From the NCBI RefSeq assembly GCF_021018895.1, contig NC_079374.1, positions 1,910,212-1,974,211 on the forward strand: a stretch of 64,000 nt of DNA. The letters run 5' to 3'. The stretch is from Seriola aureovittata (taxonomy: Eukaryota > Chordata > Actinopteri > Carangiformes > Carangidae). Under the pieces are notes generated by a model that saw nothing but the letters and a program-made list of their open reading frames with translations, made no database searches and had not been told where the DNA came from. This document shows positions 30,961-42,329 of this stretch, piece after piece; the stretch's first letter is position 1; the number at the start of each line of letters is the position of its first letter. A program made the translations under genes and the position numbers.

Positions 30961-33900
30961 TCATGTGCGGTAAAGACAGACACGAGTATCTGACGGGCCA
31001 ATCAGACCAAAGAGGAGCCACAGCGCGGTGAAGCAGAGGAGCGACTGGGTGGTCTGGGCCCGTTGCCCTGTGACGCCCGCAGAGAGCTGCCCGTCTGCAG
31101 GCTCCAGCAGGGTCCCGTTGCGGAGGCTCTCCGTGCCGTTCCCCATCTCCTCTCGGAGCTCCTGCTGGAGCAGCTTGGAGATGAGGCTGTTGAAGCGGTT
31201 CTCCGTGGTGGAGGCGATCTCCGAGGAGGCCGTGGTCAGGTTGAGTTCGCCGGGGTCCACGCACGTGCCGTTCACCTTGGCGAAGACCACCTCACTTAGA
31301 TCCAGCCCCGCCACGGAGGAAGGTGAGGCGCAGGGGATGTCCCGCACCAGCTTGTAGTTCTCCATCCAGTCCTTCAGCCACTCCAGGGAGCAGTCGCACT
31401 CCCAGGGGTTCCTGAAGAGGTAGAGGCGGCCCAGGAAGTAGATGGGCTGGAAAACGGGGAAGGGAAGCGTGGTGAGGTTGTTGCTGTTCAGGTGGAGCGT
31501 GATCAGGCTGGTCAGGTTCTCAAACGTGCCCTCCTCGATGAACAGCAGCTGGTTCCTGTCCAGGTACAGGATCTCCAGCTCCACCAGGTCACTGAACCAG
31601 GTCCTGGACACGTTAGTCAACTGGTTCCCCCCAAGGTTGAGCATCTTGAGGCGGCTGAGGCCCTTGAAGGCGAGCCGGGGCAGATCACACAGCAGGTTGT
31701 CATTGAGATAGAAATTCTCCAGCCGCACCAGGTCCTGGAAGGCCTGGTCGTGGATCACGTTGATGCGGTTATCCTGGAGATTCAGGTACCTGAGACGAGA
31801 AGAAGAGATGTTTTAAAAAGGTGTGGATTTCACAATAAAGTCTTTTTACAATGACTAAATCAGGTACTTTTATTGTGATAATCAATAAGTTGTTTCAGTC
31901 ATGTTTCAAGCAAAAATACTGAAATATTTTTCCCAATTTCCTCCAGATTAAAATGAAATTCTGCTTTTCATCGTCATAACTTTACTTTAAACTGAATATC
32001 CTTTAAGTTTTAGACATTTAAAGACATCACATTGGGAAATTTTTGACAATTTATGAACTATTAAACGAATTATTAATTATTATTAATAATTAGTGATTAA
32101 TTATTATTAAAATACTCTGCAGATTAGAAAGGGGAGGGAAAGACTGAGCTGCAGCAAAGATACTGAAACTTTTCCCCACAGACACATCGGCAGGAGGCGG
32201 GAAAAGCCAAGACTGAGCGCTGAGAACGAGATGTGAACATCTGCAACCAGCAATTAAACTGTGTCACAGTGGAGGTGGAGACACAATGAAAAGGCCAGTG
32301 AGATGAAATATGTGAAAATCCTCCCACTTCACAGTAGAAATATTAAATGTCTGTCTTCTTCAGCAGTATCACTGTAGTTATTTATCTTCATCCACCAGTG
32401 GAAGAACTGAGCAGTGGCTCCGGTGAGGAAGTGAGGAGGACATCTTTGATTTTACATGGTTTGCACTATAATGGAAAAGCCCTTTCTCAGTCACTCCTGT
32501 AATCCTGTTTTCATCACTAAGAATATTCAGTAACTTCTGGTGAGTCTTTCCTGTAAAAAAATTTTATGTACGAAAACCCCAAAGTCATCAATCAATTCAA
32601 TTTTAAAATAAATAATCAAATAAATAATCCAAAGAAAAAATATAGAAACGAGTGCAGTATTTGTGAAATGAATGTGAGTTGAAATTAATGAAACTCTTCG
32701 TACTTGTATTTCCCGTCAGGTTTCATGACATATTTTATTTTATAATGGCACTTTTTCCACTGTGGATGAATTAACGAGGCTGCAGAGGCAACGCTCACAA
32801 GTCTGCTGAGCTAGTTAGCCGGTTAGCTAGATAGCATGTGCAGCTTTGTGAAGCTAGATGAAAGGAAACATTAAGTTCTTTGCCTCTGAGCTCCGTTTTA
32901 TTGATTATTTATTATTATTATTCATTTATTCCTCTGACTAGTTAACAGGTGCTAACCAGGTTCACTTGGTGGCAGTTGTTTGTTAAAAACAACTTAACGC
33001 GGGTGAGAGTTCGCTAACGTCGCCACTGTCATCATGAAATGTGACACTGTGAAATAAAAATGTCATGATGAAATAAAAACAGACATTTTAAACTGTATTT
33101 TGGAAATTTCCATCATGGAATAAATATAATACACAAAGTTTGTAATTTTGTAAATTATTTCATAATGTATTGTTTCATTTATTTATTTTAAATATAGTAC
33201 TTCATGTCATTATTTATTTCATAATTGTGTTTTTTTTTTTTTTTTTTTAAGATTGACCACTTTAGGCCTCCGTATTTATGAGCCTCTGAGTGACTGAAAT
33301 GTCCAAATATATAGAGACAGCTGGACCATGTTCCTGGATCAGGGCTCGCTAAGTACAACAAGTGTAACTGTAGAACACTGAGGTTTTACCTTCCCCTGCA
33401 GCCGGTGACTTACTTGAGACTACCCAGGCCCAGCAGGGAATTGTAGGCCACGGCCTCGATCTTGTTCCTCTCCAGGTAGATGTGCGTCAGGTTCTCCATG
33501 CCTCTGAAGGCTCCGGGGATCCTGCGGAAGTTGTTCTGGAAGCAGAGCAGCTCCTTCAGCGCCGTTTGCTCTATGAAGATGCGGTCGGGGATGTTGAAGA
33601 GGTTACAGTCGGACAGGTCCAGACGCACCAGCTTCTTCAGGCCCGTGAACGTCCGCGTGTGAAGGTAGCTGATGTACTCGTTGTGCGCCATCTTCAGCTC
33701 CACCAGGTTGGCGAGGCCCTGCAGGGCACAGGTGGAATTTCATCACACTTCCTGCTTTTACTCCACATGTTCACATTTCAGAGGCAAATATTTTACTTTT
33801 TTCATCCACTACATTCATCCGACAGTTACAGCTACTAGTTATTTCACAAAAGAAGATTTTAAATCAGGACTTTTATTTATAATAGAGCATTTATTAATAA

Positions 33901-34959
33901 AGGATATGAAGACCCCAAACTGTCTTCAGCCTCAGCTGCCTCAAGAGAACAGACTTTATGGCACTTTTATTACTCATTAATGAAACATCTTGTTTGTTTG
34001 CAGAATAAGGTCACTCCAAAAATATAATCCCACCTAAACCCGGCGGTATCTGATCGTGCAGATGGTTTTTATTTTATTTAGATTAATTTTTGTTGAATTT
34101 TGAATCTTTAGTAGAAAATAATTCACAATCTGTTTAATGTCCCGATTAATCTGGACACTGTTTCTGTGCAAAGCTGTTTTGGTTTTTCAAATGTAATTTT
34201 GTGATGGTCTGAGCACCACTAGCTTAACTTAAGAAAATGTTTGTTTGTATTTGTCTTGGATGAACCAGCCCTTTAATGCTGGAAGACCCTCATCAGATAC
34301 CGAGTAAGATGTATTGAGCATGTATTTTGATGCAGCTACTAAATGTTTTTTGTCATTAAAATATATATATGAACACATATATAGAATATTACAGTCTTGA
34401 CAGAGGTTTGTGTTTTCTTCTTAAATTGCTTTATTTCCAATAAAGACTGAGATATTGACCATGTTTATCAGAACTACATTTGTCCTGCTGGAGGTAAATA
34501 CTGAGAAACCTTCATCACAGGAAACGTTCACCTCGTCTGTTCCCAGTTTACTGTAACCAATCCTGAACCTCTTCTCTAATGATGAAGTTTATCATCCACG
34601 TGTCCAGAATTTAGTTTTGTCTGTTTTAAGGAGAAACTTAAAATACAAAACAAAAGTTCAAACTCAGCGAACCTTGAATGCTCCAGGAGTGATGAAGGAG
34701 ATGTTGTTGTGGTCCAGAGACAGAGACTTGAGGGAGGGCAGCGTCCCGAAGGCCCGCTCTGACAGGAACTTGAGCCTGTTCTTGTCCAGGTTGATGGCGG
34801 ACGCCTCGCAGGGAAACTCTTTGGGCAGCTCAGCCAGGGCGGAGCGGTCGCACAGCACGCTGCAGCTCTTCTCCTGAGTGCAGGAGCAGGACGCCGGACA
34901 CGCCCGGACGCACGCCCACCGAGCCAGCACCGCCTGAGGCAGCAGGCACAGCACAGAGA
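30961..34959 (-). CDS. nyx: nyx, nyctalopin; three coding exons, start exon not found
   Basis: Nyctalopin is an extracellular leucine-rich-repeat protein on retinal ON bipolar cell dendrites that is needed to place the TRPM1 channel; human NYX loss causes X-linked congenital stationary night blindness. On the minus strand the exons are 34959-34673, 33718-33414 and 31789-30961 (TGA at 30963-30961), joined in frame for 473 codons. The first visible exon enters at phase 1 after a CTTCCAG acceptor, with a signal-peptide-like stretch [14 protein letters not shown] cysteine-rich N-cap follows ([21 protein letters not shown]), then about eleven LRRs such as [14 protein letters not shown]. The C-cap reads [16 protein letters not shown] and [14 protein letters not shown]. 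Several N-glycosylation sites (NVS, NLT, NGT) and a hydrophobic end [15 protein letters not shown] complete it, so a membrane or GPI anchor is likely. A short upstream exon must supply the ATG. Confidence 0.94.
31790..33413 (-). other. nyx: nyx intron between LRR exons (second)
   Basis: A 1.6-kb intron between codons of adjacent LRRs: the donor is AA then GTAAGT at 33413, and the acceptor CTCAG is at 31790-31794. It contains AT-rich stretches (TTATTAA near 32070-32110) and a T-run near 33230-33248. No exon or regulatory element was recognised. Confidence 0.7.
33719..34672 (-). other. nyx: nyx intron between LRR exons (first)
   Basis: The donor after GCATTCAAG is at 34672 and the acceptor CCCTGCAG is at 33719-33726. 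It holds a fragment of the TACTTAAGTAAAAGTA-type repeat at 33755-33875 and otherwise non-repetitive AT-rich DNA. Confidence 0.7.
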
Positions 34960-35487
34960 CTGGAAGCAGGATGAAGGGGGGGCGACATAAAAGACAGATC
35001 CAGATAAAGACGTGAAAATGTATTTACTTACTCAAATATAGTGCTATATATATAGATTCATCATTTTGTCTAGAACACGTCATCAACAAGTTTCTTATCA
35101 TTTAAAACAAAGAAAAGCAGCGAATCAGAGAATCTTTGGTATTTACACTTTAAAAATGACTGAAACAATTAATTGATTATCAAAATAATTGCTGATTGAG
35201 CTTCTTTCAATCAACTAATCGATTTATCAGCTAATTGTTGCAGCTCTACTTCAATATTGTGAACACACTTTGTATGTAAATCTCTGCAGCAGATAAATAT
35301 GTGATTACACTTCGGCTTCTGTGGGACTTTGTGTTTAAAGCTGCAGATTTGCTTTATTTGTTTTACTTGCTTTGTTTGGGAGCGAATGGAGTTTTGTTTT
35401 TGCTGATTACTGCAATATATTCTGTAAATGTATTCTGTTTGTTAACCAGGAAAGAAATCATTTCCAAAATCTCCTCAGGACTCAGAA

Positions 35488-35520
35488 TATGTTGTACTTC
35501 ACTCTGTGAAGTACAACATA
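35488..35520. repeat. perfect inverted repeat, 15-bp arms with 3-nt loop
   Basis: The left arm TATGTTGTACTTCAC (35488-35502), loop TCT and right arm GTGAAGTACAACATA (35506-35520) are exactly complementary. A C-rich run (35521-35540) follows at once. Confidence 0.9.
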
Positions 35521-35864
35521 CCCCCCCCACCCCCCCCCCTCTATAACAATACTGGAGAGATGAAATGAGATTTCCCAAAATGTCAAACTATTCCTTTAAA
35601 GTGTTTGAAAGAGAAGACAGGAGTCTCTCCTGCTGCACTAACAGGGAAATCAACATCCTCATGTTCTGAATTTGACCCGTTTCCTTGACGACCATTATCA
35701 TTTGTCAACACTTTGGTTTATGATCAAATATCTAATGACATTCCTATCAGCCATAAGTAGCATATGTTACCATGCCGATGCGATGTTAGCATTTAGCTTA
35801 AAGCTCCACAGAACTACACTCTAAAGGTGATAAAGCTCCTGTAGGAGGCTCAGGCTTTTAGGGG

Positions 35865-36125
35865 TGAAACAATTAGTCAACTCATCGATTAGTCGATCGA
35901 CAGAAAATTAATTAGCAACTATTTTGATAATTGATTAATTGTTCAAATACATGTTTTCAAGCAAACGTGCCAAACAGCTGATTCCAGCTTCTCCAGTTTG
36001 AGGATTTGCTGTTTCCCTCTGTTTTTATACGATACAGCATTTTTCACTATTTTCTGTCACTTTAGAGACCAAACCACTAATCAATTACTTGAGAAAATCA
36101 TCACCAAATTAATTGACTAACTAAA
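35865..36125. repeat. AATCGATTAATC-type dispersed repeat copy
   Basis: It starts TAGGGGTGAAACAATTAGTC, then ATCGATTAGTCGATCGACAG, and continues with AGCTTCTCCAGTTTGAGGAT and TTTTCACTATTTTCTGTCA. This is the internal order typical of the family. The copy at 35100-35255 lies in the opposite orientation. Confidence 0.65.
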
Positions 36126-36929
36126 AAAAATCTACAAAACATCATCAATGTTAGTCAATAAACAAAAACAAAATACGCAGATCCTGCGTTCGCCCCTTCC
36201 TGAGATTAAATGCTTGCATTGATGTTTGCAGCAGCATGAGGACGCCGGCGCAGCGATGATTTGATGTTGGAGTCACGTTGACTGGCAGGTTGAGGGCTGA
36301 CCTGCTCTTTGCCAGCTGCTGGTGAAATGATGATGTGATTAAGAAAGAACAGCTTACATCAGAGATTAGCCTCACAACAATAGGTATTGTCTGTGGCTGG
36401 GATTTCACCCTGCAGCCAGTCCACGTCAGCTCGACTTCGGCCCTGCCTTTTAGTCTGATCAATCAATCACCCGGCCTCCGCAGATGAAAAGTCTTTTGAC
36501 GGAGGAAAACCAAATTTTCCGGGTGGTTTGTGGAAAATAAAAACCTTGAAGTTAAGGAGCAACTCAGTCGAGGCTGTGAAATCATTTTTACAGCTGAAGA
36601 GGGAAAAACACAGTAGAAGAGTGAAGGGATTGAAACTGACCAGTGAAAGTGATGACAGTCATTACTGTAGTCTCTCATCTGGGACATGCCAGGATTAACG
36701 GAGGTCTGAAATGGCACAAAAACAGCACAGTAGCACTTATGATGAACTAATATGAATTATATAAACACTGTACGTGACAAAGACAGTTGTAGTTTTGCCT
36801 CAGTTTGACTCTTAAATTTAAAAGAAGCACAGAGTTACGTCTGATATAATCTTTGAGGATGCTAATTTACACTATGTCACAGGCAGGTACAGGCCCCTCC
36901 CTTCCTATAAATGACCCCTAGACTGAAGG

Positions 36930-37285
36930 ACTTTTGTCTCTGAGGTCGATCTGTGTCCCTGTGGTCATTCTTTGTGTCTATTTTGCTTTTCTCTGTGGTC
37001 ATTTTGCGTCTTCGTAGTTGGTTTACATTTTTGTAGTCGTTAGTCGTTAGTCATTCCTTTGTGGTAATTCTGCATCTCTTTTCGTTTTGAGTCTCTCTGT
37101 ACTTGTTTTGCATCACATTATAGACATTTAGCATCTCCTTGCAGTCATTGTGTCTCTTATTGGTCATTTTTTGTCTCTCTGTGGTCGTGTTGTGTCTTCT
37201 AACTGAGCTCTCTGACTTTTCAAACAGTCCCTTCATACAGATGCTCTGGCCCAGGGGCCCCTGACCTGTCGGGCCCTATAGGTCA
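36930..37285 (+). repeat. GTCTCTCTGTGGTCATTTTG-type minisatellite, copy 1
   Basis: An imperfect tandem repeat of about 20-30 bp units (GTGTCT, TGTGGTCATT, TTTTGC(A/G)TCT) ends in a module GGGGCCCCTGACCTGTCGGG near 37253-37272. The same family is seen at 38075-38240, with the same terminal module, and on the opposite strand at 59255-59640. Confidence 0.7.
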
Positions 37286-37531
37286 CCACTGTTAACCCGA
37301 GCAAACCAACATGCAGAAATAGCAGTGATTTACCTGTAGATATTTCCAGACAGTTGCATCCATGTGGGTTAAAAGTCACAATCCAGATGTTCTCGCATGT
37401 GTCCATCCTCCCCATCCCACATCAGTCTGCACGCTGCACCTTCAGCCGCATAACTGAGCTCACTGGACGTTTCTGCCTGACACAGTTCTCCTGGTGGAGT
37501 GTATGTGGTTGTGTTTTTACACTTCATCCCC

Positions 37532-37540
<9 letters not shown>

Positions 37541-37618
<78 letters not shown>
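37541..37618. repeat. (CA)n microsatellite
   Basis: An uninterrupted CA run of about 78 nt, the longest perfect dinucleotide repeat in the window. A second CA run lies at 37790-37840, interrupted by CAGACA units at its start. Confidence 0.97.
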
Positions 37619-37619
<1 letters not shown>

Positions 37620-37811
37620 AAAAAGCCATCTCTTAATGGCAGTCAAATCCCCTGGATGGAGTGATGGGTGGATGGAGATGGAGATAGGCAGCTGGCAGGA
37701 TTACAGAAGTAAAGCAAAGCTTTCAGATCAAACGGCCAAGGCAGAACGGTAACTTAGGAACACACAGATTACACCCCACACACAGACAGACACAGACACA
37801 GACACACACAG

Positions 37812-37842
<31 letters not shown>

Positions 37843-38074
37843 CATGAAGTTGGAAGTAAAACTTATCAGAAATGCAGATGTTGAAATGGATTAGAGGATC
37901 AGCGGGCCATCAGCAGTGTGATCTGATGAGAGAGGCGATCAATACAATTTGTCAAATAAGATTACTTTACTGTACGAGCTGTACGGACCTCCGTGTTTCT
38001 CCAGAGCTGAATGTCTTACTGTAGTTCAACCATGACACCCAGACTGACAGAGACGCAAAACATTGTGTTGTCCG

Positions 38075-38240
38075 TCGTCTTTGTGGTTCTTTTGTTTCTC
38101 TTTGTTGTCATCTCGTCTCTTTTTTAGTTCTTTGTCTCTCTAGTAATTTTGAGTCTCTGTGTGGTCGTTTGTGTCTGTTTGTCATTGCTTTGTGTCTGGC
38201 TGAGGGGCCCCCTGACCTCTTGGGCCCCTGTGCCTGTGTC
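38075..38240 (+). repeat. GTCTCTCTGTGGTCATTTTG-type minisatellite, copy 2
   Basis: A shorter degenerate array with units such as TTTGTGGTTCTTTTGTTTCT and GTGTGGTCGTTTGTGTCTG, ending in GGGGCCCCCTGACCTCTTGG. It matches the terminal module of the copy at 36930. Confidence 0.65.
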
Positions 38241-39002
38241 CGTTATGTCTGTTCAGTAAGCCCCCACCCCCACACCCCACATTGGTTCACCGGACTTGAA
38301 ACGTCCCTCAAACCTTATTTGTCAAAATGACACAGAAATTATACAACAAGCTTTTAATGGGTGTCACTGGCTCGGCGGTTATGAAACCTACTCAGCAAAT
38401 TCGAGACCATGTGACCTTTTCAAGAGTAACACGAAAAACTCTCCCAAAAATTGGGGTAAAAACTGTTTTGTCTTTCCGCTGCTCAAAAGCTGCCACAGAT
38501 GGTGAGAGTGGAGCGCATCAGCAGAGGCATAAAATACAGGTCAGGTTTCTTTTTTCCAGCAGAACGAGTCTCTTAATAAAAAAATATGTCACACACACTT
38601 ACCATGCTCTCTGCACATCTGGTTACCATGGGGAGGAGGCGAGTGACAGCCCTGTGGATTTGGGTCGTCTGGTTTTCAGCTCACCTGGTCTGACTGCCTG
38701 CAACATATTACACCCGTATCTCATTGGTGAACACCAAGAAAGTGAATCTGCTGCTATAACGGCCTCATCCACTCGTACGGTTTCCTGGCTGCAGGACTTA
38801 GCTCCCACTCAGACCCAGGAGCAGTCGGCACTTTCACAGCAGACATTTTGAAACTCACTGAAAACATTAACCATGGCTCTGTTCTATTCAAGGGTCATGA
38901 GCCATGAGCCTGAACCTGAAGCAGCTAAATTCAAAATGAATTCAGCGATTATTCATTTTATTGCAAATAATAAAATAATAATATTTATTATATTAATTAT
39001 AA

Positions 39003-39643
39003 TAGGGCTGTCCCAAACGATTATTTTTTAAACGATTAATCTAGCGATTATTTTTTCAATTATTCGACTAATCTAACGATTATTTTTTTATTAACCTAAC
39101 ATTAATTAATGCAATTATTTTCCAGTTAGTCATTTAATATAACAATTTGCCCCGTCCAACATCTTGACTCGCTGCACCAGGGTGTTTCCTCTTTATGTGC
39201 TCGTGCATGACTGTCGTGCTAGAGTGATATGTCAGATGCACTTTGCAGAGTCTGCAGTCTACCGCACTGTTGGTGTCAAGATTAAAGTATTCCCAAACTC
39301 TGCAGGACCGTGTACGAGCCTTTTTTGCCGCGTGTTGCTCCACACGCTCCGTCGTGCTGCTGGTAGACGCCGCCTTGTTGTTCAAATAGATTACACAGAC
39401 GCAAATCATTTACGTAGTCAATGACTTCAATTACGTCACCGCGTTGTCCCAGTCCGTGCGCTGCGCTTGTATCCGGGTAAACCAAAGACGATGGATATAA
39501 ACGGTCCCATTAGAAAGTTCCGGTTTTGTTCTATGAACATTTACCCTGTGTGGTTTTACACGACGCGTCGACACTAAAATTACACGTCGAATAATTTTTA
39601 TAATCGACAACGTCGATTACGTCGGATAATCGTCCAAGCCCTA
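39003..39643 (-). mobile_element. deleted hAT-type DNA transposon with a BED zinc-finger remnant
   Basis: The ends are terminal inverted repeats: TAGGGCTGTCCCAAACGATT at the left, and at the right the reverse complement begins TAGGGCTTGGACGATTAT. Flanking octamers AATTATAA and AATAATAA agree at seven of eight positions, compatible with an 8-bp hAT target duplication, though the site is low complexity. A minus-strand open frame (39409-39134) encodes the start of a ZBED-like transposase: a VWEYFNL motif, then DCRLCKV and [11 protein letters not shown], with C-x2-C and H-x4-H ligands. The frame stops soon after the finger, so the RNase-H-like catalytic domain is missing and the copy is non-autonomous. 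Confidence 0.75.
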
Positions 39644-39645
<2 letters not shown>

Positions 39646-39678
<33 letters not shown>

Positions 39679-39680
39679 GT
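39646..39680. repeat. (AAT)n trinucleotide repeat
   Basis: An AAT run directly at the right end of the hAT relic. Confidence 0.9.
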
Positions 39681-39734
39681 GCTTTTCCTACTGTGACGTG
39701 TGAAAACGTTCTTTCACACCAAACTGGGAAAAAC

Positions 39735-39905
39735 TAGAGTTGCAACATTTAGTCAATTAATCAACTAATTGATTAGTCAAAGGAAAGAAACGATTTGGAT
39801 AATCAATTAATTGTTTTAGCTGTTTTTAAAGCAAAAAAAGCAGAATAATTAATGGTTTCTACACGACTAATCAAGAATAAAAATACCTGTTAGTTGCAAT
39901 CCTAG
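39735..39905. repeat. AATCGATTAATC-type dispersed repeat copy
   Basis: Opens AGAGTTGCAACATTTAGTC, then AACTAATTGATTAGTC and GATAATCAATTAATTG, and closes TGTTAGTTGCAATCCTAG near 39888-39905. Confidence 0.65.
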
Positions 39906-40009
39906 AAAAATCCCTTCCAGAGGACTGCTGGTCGGGACATGTAAGTGTCTTATAGTGTGTTTAGTGAACAGCTCGCATTTTCTTTAACAGTTGAGATTTG
40001 ATCATCAAT

Positions 40010-41230
40010 GTTTTTGAAATATTCTGATTTATGGGACGCTCTTAAACACACCGTCTGTAACTTCTGCCTCTAGGTGTCGCTCAATCAAAACAACAACAAA
40101 ATATGGCGTTGTGTGACGCCGTGAAACACTGTAGGGTCATAGGAGTTGTTGTCTTCACCACCATTATCACCACCAAGCTTAAAATTCTGACATTTCCTCA
40201 AAATCACAATATTCTACGTGTCTCTTTTATTTTTTTTAAAATGCCCAAAACAAACAGTTTGTTTAAACGAAAAAAATTAGTAATTGTCTCGTGAACGTTG
40301 AGATTGCTGCTAGCCTTTATTGTTTGTCTCAAAACTTACAAACCAGACTTTCAGGAGGTTTTTACCGGCAGCTGAATTATACACAGAGGTGTCTTCCTCT
40401 CCAAGTTAAACAGGCCCAGTATTTATAACCAATATAAAACACTGTATAAAGCAGCCAGATGCTGAAAAAACAGAAAGAATAGTCTAATTTTCAACTTCCC
40501 GACGGTCCGTGAACTAACCATTTGTGAAATACACTTCCATCAGAAAATATAACCAAATTTAAGATTGGATTTGTGATATTTCCTCAAAATCTTTTTATTC
40601 TACGTGTCTCATTTTTAAACATGGCAAAAACAAACAGTTTTGCTCGAACGGAATGATTTAAAGTCAGTTTTTTTACGGAGACTTCAGGGAAACGTTGGGA
40701 GCTTGTTGCTGCTAACCTTCCACTGTTTATCTGATAACTTACAAACCAGACGTTCAGGAGGTTTTTACCCGCAGCCGAACAGAGGTCTCTCCATAACAAA
40801 CAGAGCAGGGGATGTAAATCGGTAGAAACACCGAATAAAGTAGTTTCACATTAAAAAAATCAGCGATTCACTGACGCTTTTCTTCGGACACAAGACGTCT
40901 AGGAGCGGCCACTTACCTTTTGTCTTTAATAACTTGTGATCGAGACGTTCCGCAGGTTTTTACCGGCAGCCGAATTATCCACAAAGGTTTCCTCCTCTCC
41001 ATAACACACAGACCAAGAGGTGAACATTGGTAGAAACACTGAATAGAGCGGTTTCACTTTAAAAAATAATTGATTTATCGATGCGGTTCGGAAGACACGG
41101 GACAAGTCGTCTCCAACGGCTGGGAGCTGAGCTGTCTAACGTTTCCTCAAGCTTGTTTCTCTGATAACTTCAGATCCAGAAGTCCGACGACTAAAATCCT
41201 TCATCTAGTTCAAATATTGAGCTGAAAACC
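40010..41230. repeat. locally amplified degenerate repeat, about 200-bp unit plus a longer module
   Basis: The block (C/A)AGGTTTTTACC(G/C)GCAGC, a GAATTAT or GAACAGAGG segment and CCTCTCCA appear at about 40355, 40757 and 40951. CGGTAGAAACACCGAATAAAG and TGGTAGAAACACTGAATAGAG follow the second and third. A second module, TTCCTCAAAATC with ATTCTACGTGTCTC and AAAACAAACAGTTT, appears at about 40194 and 40579. The region looks like a partly tandem, mutated mobile element or local amplification. No coding capacity was found. Confidence 0.6.
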
Positions 41231-42329
41231 ACCAAGGTGTAAAAAAGCGAATCTTACAAATGTGATTTAAAACTGGATTAAAAGTCAATTTTGAGCTTCT
41301 GGCGGGTAACGGCAACGCCGAGGCCTGCGCGTAGAGGATATGACGTCATTGACAGGCGACCAATGAAAGTTACCATCATTAAAATCAGATTTCGCTGGTT
41401 TGAGAATTGATGGAATGATTTGAGGAAAATGTAAGAAAACAGCTGAACATATAGAACACAGTCCTAGTTGTTTTTAGTGATTTTAATGTGGAAAAATTAA
41501 ATAACTTTACCTTTCCTTTTAACATAGAAATGTAATATGTTAATAAAAGAATATATTTCGATTTTCATTGTGTATCCATTAAGTTCTGTATTTTTAATGC
41601 AGCATTGAAGTGACACTGAGACACTGATCACTGTCAGTAACTGGGAATTTTGTCTTCACGTGTATTACTAAAATCACAGATGTGTCTTCTACACCCAGCT
41701 CAAACTAATACAGTATAATACAGCAGTCTGTCAATAATTCCAACTACATGAAGGTCGTTGACGTTTTGTTTGTCGTTGATTTATGGTGAATTTAGAGGCT
41801 GCAATTTGTAGAAAATATCATGGCCCCATAGAATTAAATCTTTGCAGATTATAGTTAAAAAAATAAATAAATAAATTGTGCAAATTGCTTCCAGCACCTG
41901 TGGAGAATTTATCAATGTTTTCCTGCTTAGTGCTGAAACAGGAAGTGACTTCCAACATCATGTTTCCACAAACTTGGAAAGAATTGCACCATCTTACCAT
42001 GGTTGTTTCCATTTTCTTTAGTTTAGCAAACATTAAGATACAACTCTTGAGCTGTTAAAGCAAAAACACTGAATGGAAAAGGGTAAAGTTTAAAATGTTG
42101 AAACCATCAAGTCACTTTAGGAAAATAAGACAATTGACACCGTTCAATTTACAAATGAAATCTTTATATTTTTTTTGTCAAAAAGAAATGAATCCCGTCC
42201 AATCTATACCAAATTGATTTACACCGCCCAGCCGCCCTGTACCCACACAAGGCAGCATGCGGCTTGCTACAGGTCTTCTCTGCACGACTACAGTAAACAA
42301 GTCTTCAGGAAACATGCTTGATTTTTCAA

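Larger units (their letters stand above)
34960..42329. other. nyx 5' flank / intergenic region, repeat-rich
   Basis: No protein gene was recognised in these 7.4 kb, although the first nyx exon and promoter probably lie here. The content is listed separately: AATCGATTAATC-type repeats (35100-35255, 35865-36125, 39735-39905), a hairpin (35488-35520), minisatellites (36930-37250, 38075-38240), CA repeats (37541-37618, 37790-37840), a hAT/ZBED relic (39003-39643) and an amplified repeat (40010-41230). Confidence 0.55.

Noticed and set aside
31063..31854. Plus-strand open frames across the last nyx exon
   Set aside because: Antisense shadows of the GC-rich LRR coding exon.
36463..36717. Possible first exon of nyx (minus-strand frame beginning MPFQTSVN)
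   Set aside because: It does not look like a signal peptide, and no donor of the required phase was convincing.
37354..37752. 132-residue frame containing a run of TH residues
   Set aside because: Translation of the (CA)n microsatellite plus flanks.
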